Assembly: GCA_030949705.1 (NCBI GenBank)
Contig: JAUZSF010000017.1
Coordinates: 124,001-188,000 of the forward strand
DNA from: Robiginitomaculum sp.
GTDB lineage: Bacteria > Pseudomonadota > Alphaproteobacteria > Caulobacterales > Maricaulaceae
Length of the DNA stretch: 64,000 nt
Reading direction: 5' to 3'
The notes beneath the pieces were generated by a model. It had not been told where the DNA came from. It did not search any database and saw only the letters and a program-made list of their open reading frames with translations. Made by a program: the position numbers and the translations under genes. Below, in pieces: positions 36,612 to 44,632 of this stretch; the stretch's first letter is position 1, and each line of letters opens with the position of its first letter.

Positions 36612-36944
36612 TCAAATGCGCCTTGTCGGCAGAATATAGGCCAGGCCAAGTGCCATCAACGCAAATACGATCGCAATCAGACTTTGCCCGCCAATTGTGT
36701 CAAAAATCTGTGCCAGGGCTGCATTTTGAAAATGCAGGCCATCGGCCAATCTTTCCAGCTGGCTGGCCGCAATGGCCGAGCCACTGGCCCCGGCCCCGCC
36801 CAGCACCATAGTGCGGGGGGTTAAGGCCTTGCTGAGACGGCTTTCCACGCGCTGGGTAAAGCGCTCATCAGGCTCTATCTGGGCATCGGCCTTTGCAAAG
36901 GCAGCGCTCAGGCGGGCGTCAAATCCGTCTTGGGGGGTCATCAT
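36612..36944 (-). CDS. Small membrane protein, putative anti-sigma factor
   Basis: A 110-residue protein with an acidic and basic N-terminal half (FDARLSAAFAKADAQIEPDE, RFTQRVESRLSKAL), a Gly/Ala-rich middle, and a C-terminal membrane segment (SLIAIVFALMALGLAYI). I find no clear zinc-binding ZAS motif. Its ATG overlaps the stop of the ECF sigma gene as ATGA, the normal place for an anti-sigma factor, so the role is inferred from position. It could equally be a sigma-linked membrane protein of other function. Confidence 0.6.
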   Translation of the reverse strand: MMTPQDGFDARLSAAFAKADAQIEPDERFTQRVESRLSKALTPRTMVLGGAGASGSAIAASQLERLADGLHFQNAALAQIFDTIGGQSLIAIVFALMALGLAYILPTRRI

Positions 36945-37489
36945 ACCTGCACAGCCTCCTTCTCTTCGAGTAAGGCCCGCATTTTGGCCTTGCCCCGGTT
37001 AATATGGGACTTCACCGTACCAAGCGGCAAGTCCATAACCTCAGCGGCCTCACTATGGCTCATGCCAGACGAGAAACACAAGACGATTGAGGTTCTTTCC
37101 ATTTCGCTCAGGGTGGCCAGCGCCCGGTCCAGATCCATGGCGTCGCCACGGTCCCAATTGGTGGTTTGCTCTTCCACATCCTGATGTTCCTTGTAACGCT
37201 CCATAGCAGCGGTGGCGGCCTTGCGTTTGCGGATCGCCTGTAAAAACTCGGTATAGGCGATACGGCAAAGCCAGCTTTTGAAACTGCCTTTGCCGGTAAA
37301 GCTGGTGATTTTGCGATAGGCCTTGATAAAGGCATCCTGGGCCAGATCATCGGCCAATGCATGATTGCCGGTCATGCGGGTCAGCATGGCTCGCACCATA
37401 ACCTGATGGCGCTCGACCAATTGCCCAAAGGCATGCCGGTCGCCGGTGGCGGCGACCAGGGCCACCAGTTCCAGATCCGATGCAGCCAT
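36941..37489 (-). CDS. ECF-family RNA polymerase sigma factor
   Basis: A 182-residue sigma-70 of the extracytoplasmic type. Region 2 has DLAQDAFIKAYRKITSFTGK and FKSWLCRIAYTEFLQAIRKR; region 4 has LSEMERTSIVLCFSSGMSHS and AEVMDLPLGTVKSHINRGKA. It lies between a DUF6249-like membrane gene upstream and the putative anti-sigma gene overlapping downstream. The stress it answers cannot be read from sequence. I found no clear target promoter in the window. Confidence 0.9.
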   Translation of the reverse strand: MAASDLELVALVAATGDRHAFGQLVERHQVMVRAMLTRMTGNHALADDLAQDAFIKAYRKITSFTGKGSFKSWLCRIAYTEFLQAIRKRKAATAAMERYKEHQDVEEQTTNWDRGDAMDLDRALATLSEMERTSIVLCFSSGMSHSEAAEVMDLPLGTVKSHINRGKAKMRALLEEKEAVQV

Positions 37490-37513
37490 TCCCCTTGCTT
37501 CCGATCAGCCGTC

Positions 37514-37894
37514 TTATTTATCTTTTTTCATAAAGAAATGCATCATCAGCAACGCCACACCGATAAAGCCTGGAATGGCCGCCACCCCGGTCATGATCGC
37601 AATAATCTCCGAGCTTTCACCGGCTTCACTGATCCCAAAGCTAAGAACAATCAGGCCAAAGGCAATGGCAATGAGAATCAGTCCCGAACGTAAATCACTT
37701 TGCGGGCTGCGCTCTTGAACCCCCATGGCTTTGATGGTTTCCGGGGTTAATTCCACACCTTTTTCGATCGCTTTTTGAATGCTTTTCTGGACCTCTTTGT
37801 TTGATTTGGCCCGTGACCATGCCCCCAGCCATACCAAAGCAATGACCATGATAAAGGGCGACAATGGAACCAGGATTTCCATTTTATTCTCCAT
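37514..37894 (-). CDS. DUF6249-like membrane protein
   Basis: A protein of 126 residues with an N-terminal membrane helix (PLSPFIMVIALVWLGAW), a short helical soluble stretch (VQKSIQKAIEKGVELTPETI), then two more membrane helices (LILIAIAFGLIVLSFGI and GFIGVALLMMHFF). The pattern fits the DUF6249 group, often beside ECF sigma genes. It starts 24 bases upstream of the sigma gene, so the three small genes probably form an operon. Function unknown. Confidence 0.7.
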   Translation of the reverse strand: MENKMEILVPLSPFIMVIALVWLGAWSRAKSNKEVQKSIQKAIEKGVELTPETIKAMGVQERSPQSDLRSGLILIAIAFGLIVLSFGISEAGESSEIIAIMTGVAAIPGFIGVALLMMHFFMKKDK

Positions 37895-37963
37895 GATTAT
37901 CCACGGCCTCTGCGCCGTTTAGTAATAAGATGCAGGAAAGCGTGCAAACAGATGCACCCGCGG

Positions 37964-38518
37964 TTAAATTATCTTCACACCGAACAAAAACTGGTGTGCA
38001 TAAAAGACAAAGACCAGCGCCAGCGCGATGCCACCCACCAGGGCCATAATGTCGTGCACGGGTTTTATGGTGTATTCGGGGGCCGGATCACGCAGGCTGG
38101 AAGAAACTATGCCAAATACGCTATAGACGGCAAAACTGCCAAACAGCCAGGTCCCGGCCCGATCCCCATTGGCCAGCAAATGCCCGACCGCCCACATGAG
38201 CACCCCCAACAACATGGGATGGCGCACCATTTTGCGAATGCGCCCCTTCATATGGGCCGATGCCAATAAAACGAAAGCCGGAAAAACCAGAAGATAGGTC
38301 ACCATCACGCCCCAGGGGGGCGGTGTATAGAGCGGCGTTTTATCCGCCTGAGCCATGCCCCAGATCATCAGGCCAAGACCCGCCGCCGAGACCAGCGCAA
38401 ACAGGGCGCGATAGCCCTTGTCGCCAAAACGGTTAACCAGCCCGGCCTTTAACGGACCAAGAGCGGGAACCAGATGGATACCAAAAAAGAGAAGAATGCC
38501 GATATACAGATATGTCAA
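37964..38518 (-). CDS. NnrU-family membrane protein
   Basis: NnrU proteins are five- or six-helix membrane proteins related to isoprenylcysteine methyltransferase-like families and linked in some species to nitrite/nitric oxide reduction. The frame shows GIHLVPALGPLKAGLVNRFG, PPPWGVMVTYLLVFPAFVLL, and RHPMLLGVLMWAVGHLLANG, matching the family. TTG 38518 is the best start (LTYLYIGILLFFGIHLV); the longer frame to 38569 has an unlikely leader. No denitrification genes lie nearby. Confidence 0.82.
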   Translation of the reverse strand: MTYLYIGILLFFGIHLVPALGPLKAGLVNRFGDKGYRALFALVSAAGLGLMIWGMAQADKTPLYTPPPWGVMVTYLLVFPAFVLLASAHMKGRIRKMVRHPMLLGVLMWAVGHLLANGDRAGTWLFGSFAVYSVFGIVSSSLRDPAPEYTIKPVHDIMALVGGIALALVFVFYAHQFLFGVKII

Positions 38519-38598
38519 AACTGCCCCCTGTGTTTTGCACAGGGTGGCAGAGACAGACCTTAATGGCAATCAGTGCCGGTTAGGATCAGGACCCTGGA

Positions 38599-39105
38599 TC
38601 AGAGCCGATAGCGAATGTGATCAGTCCAAAAGCGTTCCAGACGCATCAGCGCGCTGTTCAAACGCCCCAGTTCATCCTCGCCCAGATTGGCCACCGGACC
38701 AAGACTGAGCAGCTGGCGATCAAAAAGCTCGCTGACCATGGTGCAAACCTTGCTGCCTTCCTCGGTCAGGCGCACCCGCACGGCGCGCTTGTCCTTGCTG
38801 GATCGTTCATGGCTGAGATAGCCACCATCAACCAGCTTTTTCAGATTGTACGAGACATTGGAGCCAAGATAATGCCCACGGGTGCGTAATTCCCCCGCGG
38901 TCAGTTCATCTTCGCCAATATTGAACAGCAACAAGGCCTGTACGCTGTTGATATCGTCACGGCGCTCACGGTCCAGTTCGTCCTTGACCACATCCAGCAA
39001 TTGCCGGTGCAGGCGTTCGACCAGCATCAAGGTCCGTAAATACCCCTGTTGCATTCCCTGATCTTTTTTTTCCATAGACGTTTGCGTTTTTTGCGCGAGC
39101 ATCAT
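38599..39105 (-). CDS. LdtR-like MarR family transcriptional regulator
   Basis: A MarR-type regulator of 168 residues, with DDINSVQALLLFNIGEDELT, the recognition region RTRGHYLGSNVSYNLKKLVD, and wing SHERSSKDKRAVRVRL. The blocks VQALLLFNIG and GSNVSYNLKKLV are diagnostic of LdtR, which controls an L,D-transpeptidase and stress tolerance in Rhizobiales. It is divergent from aidB across an AT-rich gap. No L,D-transpeptidase gene is in the window, so the target is elsewhere or not the same. Confidence 0.82.
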   Translation of the reverse strand: MMLAQKTQTSMEKKDQGMQQGYLRTLMLVERLHRQLLDVVKDELDRERRDDINSVQALLLFNIGEDELTAGELRTRGHYLGSNVSYNLKKLVDGGYLSHERSSKDKRAVRVRLTEEGSKVCTMVSELFDRQLLSLGPVANLGEDELGRLNSALMRLERFWTDHIRYRL

Positions 39106-39224
39106 GGTTTCCCCTTATTTTTATTAATTGCCCTCACTTTAAACACAGAAAATATAAAATCCCCTTAAAGCCAGCCTTAAACTTGTCTAGAGTCGTTATC
39201 TCGCCCTCAAAACGGATTTATGCC
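39106..39224. promoter_or_regulatory. AT-rich divergent promoter region, ldtR-like / aidB
   Basis: Runs such as TTATTTTTATTAATTG and AAATATAAAATCC stand out from the GC-rich surroundings. A TTGCCC, then ATATAAAA about 19 bases on, could be an aidB promoter. No clear inverted repeat was found. Confidence 0.4.
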
Positions 39225-40883
39225 ATGCCCAGCTTTCACCCCCGTGCCGAACTGGCCACCCATGAAGTCAGTAACCAGCCACAGGCCCTTGGCGATGTTG
39301 CGCTTATGGATGACCCGGCCTTGCAAGATACCACCGCCCGCGCCTTCGACCGGTTGACCGCGACGGGCACTCCCATAACGCAAGACCATCTTCAAGAGCA
39401 AAATGCGCACTTAACGGCCTTCGGGGCCAAGGCCGGATCGGAAACAATGCGCGATCTGGGACGGCAGGCCGAAGAAAACCCGCCCAAGCTGCACGCCTTT
39501 AATGCACAAGGGCAACGCATTGACGAAATTGAATTTCATCCCGCCTGGCACGACCTGATGGCGCTGGGCCTGAAAAACGGGGTTTCCAGCCGCGCCTGGA
39601 CCCACCCACACGGCGGCCATATCACCCATGGGGCCTTGATGGCCATGATGAGCTGGACCGATGGCGGGGTGTGTTGCCCGATCTCCATGACCTATGCGGT
39701 AACCTCGGTGCTGAAAGAACATGACTGGACCGCCGATGAATGGCTTCCGCGGGTTACCACCGCCGATTATGACCCCCGCGTTCTGCCCGCCGGACAAAAA
39801 TCCGCCGCCATTATGGGCATGGCCATGACCGAAAAACAGGGTGGATCGGACCTGCGCGCCAATTCCACCCGTGCCACCGCCCTTGGTGATGACGAGGTCG
39901 AACTGACCGGACATAAATGGTTCTGTTCGGCGCCCATGTGCGATGCCTTTCTGACCCTGGCCTATGAGGATGCCGGCCTGTCGTGCTTTTTGGTGCCGCG
40001 CTGGAAACCTGATGGCACGCGTAATCCCATGGAAATTCAGCGCCTGAAAAATAAAATGGGGGATCGCTCCAATGCCTCCAGCGAGATTGAATATCGCGGC
40101 GCCTGGGCACGGCGCGTCGGCGAGCCCGGGCGCGGCATCCCCACCATTATCGTCATGGCGCACCACACCCGTTATGACTGCATTACCGGTTCGGCCGGGG
40201 CCATGCGTAAAAGCGTGGTGATGGCGGCCAATCATGTGGCCCAGCGCACCGCCTTTCAACGCAAGCTGATTGACCAGCCGCTGATGCGCCATGTGCTGGC
40301 CGATCTGGCGCTGGAAACCGAAGCCGCGTTGGCGCTGGCCATGCGCGTCGGCACCAGCTTTGATGCCGCGACCAATAATGACCACGAGGCAGCGCTGTCG
40401 CGCGTACTGACCCCCATTGCCAAATACTGGGTGTGCAAGCGCCAACCCGGCGTTATCGCCGAGGCACTGGAATGTTTTGGCGGCATTGGCTTTGTCGAGG
40501 AGGTGGGCATGGCCCGCCTGTTCCGCACCTCGCCGCTGAACGCCATTTGGGAAGGGTCGGGCAATGTCATCGCGCTCGATATTCAACGCGCATTGGGCGA
40601 TGAGCGCATTGCCGCCGCCTTTACGGCAGAGATCACCCGCATTGGTGATGAAATTCAAAGCCTTAAACCGCTGACCGACTGGATTGCACAAACCAAAGAC
40701 GCGGATCCACGGCTTTTTGCCGAACGGGCCGCCATTGTGTTTTCCGCCGATGCCCTGCCCGCCGGGCCGGTGCGCGACGCCTATATCACGCTGCGCCTGA
40801 TGGCCCCGTCACACCTGTGGGGGGCCAATGCCGAACAGATTGATTGTGACCTTCTGGTGGATCGCGCCGTTGGCTGGGTTTAG
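39225..40883 (+). CDS. aidB: AidB-like acyl-CoA dehydrogenase
   Basis: AidB is an FAD-containing acyl-CoA dehydrogenase homologue induced in the adaptive response to alkylating agents in E. coli. The protein of 552 residues starts [20 protein letters not shown], whose N-terminus is AidB-like, and has the dehydrogenase core: [38 protein letters not shown], and a C-terminal [36 protein letters not shown]. It could be an isovaleryl-CoA dehydrogenase-type enzyme, but length and start favour AidB. Its stop overlaps the convergent queA stop. Confidence 0.87.
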   Translation: MPSFHPRAELATHEVSNQPQALGDVALMDDPALQDTTARAFDRLTATGTPITQDHLQEQNAHLTAFGAKAGSETMRDLGRQAEENPPKLHAFNAQGQRIDEIEFHPAWHDLMALGLKNGVSSRAWTHPHGGHITHGALMAMMSWTDGGVCCPISMTYAVTSVLKEHDWTADEWLPRVTTADYDPRVLPAGQKSAAIMGMAMTEKQGGSDLRANSTRATALGDDEVELTGHKWFCSAPMCDAFLTLAYEDAGLSCFLVPRWKPDGTRNPMEIQRLKNKMGDRSNASSEIEYRGAWARRVGEPGRGIPTIIVMAHHTRYDCITGSAGAMRKSVVMAANHVAQRTAFQRKLIDQPLMRHVLADLALETEAALALAMRVGTSFDAATNNDHEAALSRVLTPIAKYWVCKRQPGVIAEALECFGGIGFVEEVGMARLFRTSPLNAIWEGSGNVIALDIQRALGDERIAAAFTAEITRIGDEIQSLKPLTDWIAQTKDADPRLFAERAAIVFSADALPAGPVRDAYITLRLMAPSHLWGANAEQIDCDLLVDRAVGWV

Positions 40884-41962
40884 CCCTTACGCCACAAAAG
40901 CGATGCATCGCCATAGGAATAAAAGCGATAGCCGTTTGCAATCGCGTGGGCATAGGCGGCATGCATTTCATCAAAGCCCGCCAGTGCGCAGACCAGCATA
41001 AACAGGGTGGAACGCGGCAAGTGAAAATTGGTGAGCAATCCATCCACGGCGCGAAAAGTGTACCCCGGCGTAATAAAAATATCCGTGTCACCTGCGCCCG
41101 CGTGCAACACGCCATTTTCGTCCGTTATGCTTTCCAGTGTACGCAGGGCCGTGGTGCCGGCGGCGATAAGGCGCCGCCCTTGGGCACGGGCTGCATTCAG
41201 CGCGGCGACGGTTTCCTCGCTCACCTCATAGCGCTCGCCGTGCATTTTATGGCCCTCCGTATCCTCGGTTTTGACCGGTAAAAACGTGCCCGCCCCCACA
41301 TGCAGGGTTAGTGAGACGCGCTCGACCCCGCGCTTGTCCAGCGCATCGAACATGGCCTCACTAAAATGCAGACTGGCCGTGGGCGCCGCCACCGAGCCTG
41401 GATCCCGGGCGAAAATGGTCTGGTAATCATGCTCATCACGGGCATCCACCGCGCGCTTGCGGGCGATATAGGGCGGCAAGGGCATTTGCCCGACCCGGGC
41501 GATGGCTTCGTCCAGCACCGGCCCGGCAAATTCAAAGGCAAGCGTGATTTCGCCCTCATGCTTATCGGTTACCCGCCCGTTCAATGCCCCGGCCATACAG
41601 GCATCATTTTCATCGCCAAAGGCAATCACATCACCCACGCGCAAACGCTTGGCCGGGCGCACAAAGGCGCGCCAGTGCGATGCATCCAGACGTTTGTGTA
41701 GATTGACCTCTATCCGCGCCGGACCGCCGCCGCCATGTTCCCGGGCGGCGCGCAGACCATAAAGTGCGGCGGGCAATACTTTGGTGTCATTAAGAACCAG
41801 TACATCACCCGGGCGCAGACGATCTGCCAGATCGGCAAACATCCGATCCGCCAAAGGCTGGCCCGGGGTTACCTCCAGCAAGCGCGAGGCATCACGGGGT
41901 TCCGCCGGGCGCAGCGCAATGCATGCCTCGGGCAGGTCAAAATCAAACTGATCAACACGCAT
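40880..41962 (-). CDS. queA: tRNA preQ1(34) S-adenosylmethionine ribosyltransferase-isomerase
   Basis: QueA transfers the ribosyl part of S-adenosylmethionine to preQ1 in tRNA, giving epoxyqueuosine. The start [20 protein letters not shown] at 41962 is family standard; [38 protein letters not shown]-type and [20 protein letters not shown]-type segments follow. About 360 residues. It is the last gene of the gyrA-coaD-ppi-queA run; tgt, often next, is absent because aidB lies convergent. Confidence 0.96.
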   Translation of the reverse strand: MRVDQFDFDLPEACIALRPAEPRDASRLLEVTPGQPLADRMFADLADRLRPGDVLVLNDTKVLPAALYGLRAAREHGGGGPARIEVNLHKRLDASHWRAFVRPAKRLRVGDVIAFGDENDACMAGALNGRVTDKHEGEITLAFEFAGPVLDEAIARVGQMPLPPYIARKRAVDARDEHDYQTIFARDPGSVAAPTASLHFSEAMFDALDKRGVERVSLTLHVGAGTFLPVKTEDTEGHKMHGERYEVSEETVAALNAARAQGRRLIAAGTTALRTLESITDENGVLHAGAGDTDIFITPGYTFRAVDGLLTNFHLPRSTLFMLVCALAGFDEMHAAYAHAIANGYRFYSYGDASLLWRKG

Positions 41963-41985
41963 GGTGCGTGCCGCCCTCAAGCGCC

Positions 41986-42591
41986 CTATTCATGCACCAT
42001 ATTGTCCGGGTCGCTTTCATCACGGGGAGCCAGACCCAGCATTTCCCCGGCGGTTTTCACCCCCAGGCCCAACACCGTACGATTGGCATAGGAAAAATAC
42101 GCCGCCACCTGATTGATCTCCAGTATCTGGCCATCATCATAGCCAGCCTGGCGCATATCATGAATATCTTGCTCAATCAGAGCATATGGGGCCTGGGTCA
42201 AGGTCCGCACATAGCGAAGCGCCACCTGTTCGCGCAGATTAAATACCGGCTCCAGAATATTACTTTCCAGCGCGGCGCGCATGCGCTCGGCCAGATCATC
42301 ATCCTCCAACAGGCGTTTCAGGCCAGCAAAATGATGCTCTACACAATATCGACAGCCGTTCAGCGCACTGACATAAACCCCGACCGTTTCCAGGAAGGAT
42401 TTGGTCAAGGTATTGGCCCCATGGTGCAGGGTGTTTTTGTAAAGTGAAAGATGGCCTTCCAGCGTGTGCGGACGCAAAGAATGGGTAGTCAGGATATTAT
42501 CCACCTGTCCCGATGGGCCGCTGATCCGCTCATATAGGCGGCGTAACCGGCCTGTTGATTCTTCAAAAAATATCCGCTTGATCCAGCTCAT
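41986..42591 (-). CDS. AhpD-like peroxidase-related protein (carboxymuconolactone decarboxylase fold)
   Basis: A protein of 201 residues with the AhpD-type active-site motif in [20 protein letters not shown]: two Cys spaced CxxC followed by a His. It is in the family of 'peroxidase-related' or uncharacterised CMD-domain proteins, which may reduce peroxides or serve as a thiol-disulphide partner. It sits between queA and the cytosolic cyclophilin, separated by short gaps, likely co-transcribed. No partner peroxiredoxin is near. Confidence 0.85.
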   Translation of the reverse strand: MSWIKRIFFEESTGRLRRLYERISGPSGQVDNILTTHSLRPHTLEGHLSLYKNTLHHGANTLTKSFLETVGVYVSALNGCRYCVEHHFAGLKRLLEDDDLAERMRAALESNILEPVFNLREQVALRYVRTLTQAPYALIEQDIHDMRQAGYDDGQILEINQVAAYFSYANRTVLGLGVKTAGEMLGLAPRDESDPDNMVHE

Positions 42592-42602
42592 CGCGCTCTC
42601 CG

Positions 42603-43055
42603 TTATGCCGCGCTGGCACTGATGATAACGCCGGGCTCTGCCGGTGGCTCGCCCTTGGGAAGCGCATCAACCGCCTCCATGCCTTCGATCACCTCGCCCC
42701 AGACGGTATACTGGTTGTCCAAAAAGGTGGCATCGTCCAGACAGATGAAAAACTGTGAATCGGCGCTGTCCGGGTCTTGTGCCCTCGCCATGGAGCAAAT
42801 GCCCCGCTTGTGCGGTTCGGCATTAAATTCTGCCTTCAAATGCTGGCCGGAACCGCCCATGCCGGTGCCATTGGGGCAGCCGCCCTGGGCCATAAAGCCA
42901 TCAATCACCCGGTGAAAGGTCAGGCCATCATAATAGCCAGAATTGGCCAGCTCGATAATCCGGGCAACATGGCCGGGGGCCAGATCCGGGCGAAGGCGGA
43001 TTTTCACCTCGCCGGTGGAAAGTTTAAACGTTAATATTTGGTCTTTATCACTCAT
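42603..43055 (-). CDS. ppiB: Peptidyl-prolyl cis-trans isomerase, cyclophilin type (cytosolic)
   Basis: A cyclophilin of 150 residues without a signal peptide, from ATG 43055 (MSDKDQILTFKLSTGEVKIR). Catalytic region YDGLTFHRVIDGFMAQGGCP, GICSMARAQDPDSADSQFFI and the Trp-containing YTVWGEVIEGMEAVD are all present. It overlaps the preceding cyclophilin gene by four bases, so the secreted and cytosolic forms are made together. Confidence 0.95.
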   Translation of the reverse strand: MSDKDQILTFKLSTGEVKIRLRPDLAPGHVARIIELANSGYYDGLTFHRVIDGFMAQGGCPNGTGMGGSGQHLKAEFNAEPHKRGICSMARAQDPDSADSQFFICLDDATFLDNQYTVWGEVIEGMEAVDALPKGEPPAEPGVIISASAA

Positions 43056-44062
43056 CCTTGTGACCCCTGTTCTGGCGTGGATTTTTGTTCTGTATTTGCC
43101 CATTGGACATAAACTGGCACAGGAATTTTGCAAACCCCGGGCATTTTGCCTTTTTTATCTTTTTGCTGTTCCAGATAGTTGGCAAAGGCAGGGCTGTCAG
43201 TGCGCAACACCCAGACCCGGGCCCGTTCTTGTGGGGCAACTTTGCTACCCAGGGTCAGGCCATCAATCATGTCCGGCGGATAGGCAGGCGCACCCAGTTT
43301 GATCTCTTGTACGGCATTTTGGCCAGCCCGCACCCGGCCCCAGGAGGTATATTTACCATTCAGCCATTCGGGATTGCCAGTGGTGATATAAAACTGTGCA
43401 TTGGCGCTGTCAGGGTCATTCGTGCGCGCCATAGAGGCCGCCCCCTGGCAATGCAGCGCCCAGGCCTGGACCTTGCCATCCACCGTCATCATCGCCAGCG
43501 CATCGGGCTGTGACGCCACAGGAAAGCCTTTGACAAAGCCGGTATTGGCACTGCGATCTTCGCCCACGACCACCATTTTTTGTGCCGGTGAGCGGCGAAA
43601 CCTGAACTCACCCTTCAGTGGCGGGGTGGTGGGCGGAGGCCTTTTGACCAGATTGCCATCACCCGCCTGGGCCATAAAGTTTTTGATTACCCGGTGAAAG
43701 GGCAGACCGACAAAATATCCCGAACTGGCCAGTTCGCGCATGCGTTGTACATGGTTGGGGGCAAATTCGGGGGCCATTTCAATCAACGTAATGCCATGCA
43801 GGGTTTTCAGGTACAGCAGATTTTCCGGGGCCACTTCGCGCCATTGATCGGGGGCCTGCTCTGGGGTTGGCACCCCTTCGGGCAAGGGCGCGCCCAGAGG
43901 ATGATTGGGGTCTGCATCTGCGGTCGTCGCCGGCGCATCTGAGGCGGCGGCATTGCTGCCGCTCTGCTGGGCCTGGTTTTCCTGAGCCTTGGCGGAATCC
44001 ACCTGACTAGGGGCGCCGCACGCCCACAGCACCAAGGCCATAACAACAATGATTTTACGCAT
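43052..44062 (-). CDS. Peptidyl-prolyl cis-trans isomerase, cyclophilin type, exported (probable lipoprotein)
   Basis: From ATG 44062 the protein has a signal sequence MRKIIVVMALVLWACGAPSQ with a possible lipobox ending LWAC, then a Gln/Ala-rich linker and a cyclophilin domain: PFHRVIKNFMAQAGDGNLV, AASMARTNDPDSANAQFYIT and YTSWGRVRAGQNAV. The Trp in the lipobox is unusual, so lipid attachment is uncertain. About 336 residues, longer than PpiA. It overlaps the 3' end of coaD by eight bases. Confidence 0.88.
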   Translation of the reverse strand: MRKIIVVMALVLWACGAPSQVDSAKAQENQAQQSGSNAAASDAPATTADADPNHPLGAPLPEGVPTPEQAPDQWREVAPENLLYLKTLHGITLIEMAPEFAPNHVQRMRELASSGYFVGLPFHRVIKNFMAQAGDGNLVKRPPPTTPPLKGEFRFRRSPAQKMVVVGEDRSANTGFVKGFPVASQPDALAMMTVDGKVQAWALHCQGAASMARTNDPDSANAQFYITTGNPEWLNGKYTSWGRVRAGQNAVQEIKLGAPAYPPDMIDGLTLGSKVAPQERARVWVLRTDSPAFANYLEQQKDKKGKMPGVCKIPVPVYVQWANTEQKSTPEQGSQG

Positions 44063-44549
44063 GGTTACCGATCTTCTCCATAAGTTTGTCGGCGATATAC
44101 GGCGATACAAACGGCGTTATATCACCGCCCAGCCGGGCAATTTCCTTGATCAGGCGCGACGCAATGGCCTGATGCCTGGGATCAGCCATAAAAAACACCG
44201 TTTCTATGTCCGGATTAAGGCGCTGGTTCATGCCGGTCATCTGAAACTCGTATTCAAAGTCAGACACTGCACGTAAGCCCCGGATAATCACCTGCGCGCC
44301 CACGTCCTGGGCGAAGCGGATCAGCAATCCGGTCATCGGGCGCACTTCAATCTCGGCCATGCCAGAGAATTGCGCCGCTTCGGCCCGCATCATTTCCACC
44401 CGTTCTTCCAGGCTGAACAATGGATTTTTGGCGGCATTGCGCGCCACGCCAACGACCAGCTTGTCGACCAGTTTGACCGCGCGGCCCAAAATATCGATAT
44501 GGCCGTTGGTGGCCGGGTCAAAGGTACCGGGATATAAACCGACTTTCAT
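44055..44549 (-). CDS. coaD: Phosphopantetheine adenylyltransferase
   Basis: CoaD adenylylates 4'-phosphopantetheine, the penultimate step to CoA. The 164-residue nucleotidyltransferase has YPGTFDPATNGHIDILGRAV with the HxGH-like motif, RGLRAVSDFEYEFQMTGMNQ and IASRLIKEIARLGGDITPFV. It follows gyrA by about 80 bases and its end overlaps the exported cyclophilin gene. Confidence 0.96.
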   Translation of the reverse strand: MKVGLYPGTFDPATNGHIDILGRAVKLVDKLVVGVARNAAKNPLFSLEERVEMMRAEAAQFSGMAEIEVRPMTGLLIRFAQDVGAQVIIRGLRAVSDFEYEFQMTGMNQRLNPDIETVFFMADPRHQAIASRLIKEIARLGGDITPFVSPYIADKLMEKIGNHA

Positions 44550-44632
44550 AGATGCCTCTCATTGGCGGCCCGCATGCTCAAACACGTTTATGGCAAGCGG
44601 GCGGGCCTCACAAGCACGAAGCTGTGCTCGGC

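Noticed and set aside
39411-40691. Long antisense frame across aidB
   Set aside because: Same reason: the sense strand encodes a clear acyl-CoA dehydrogenase.
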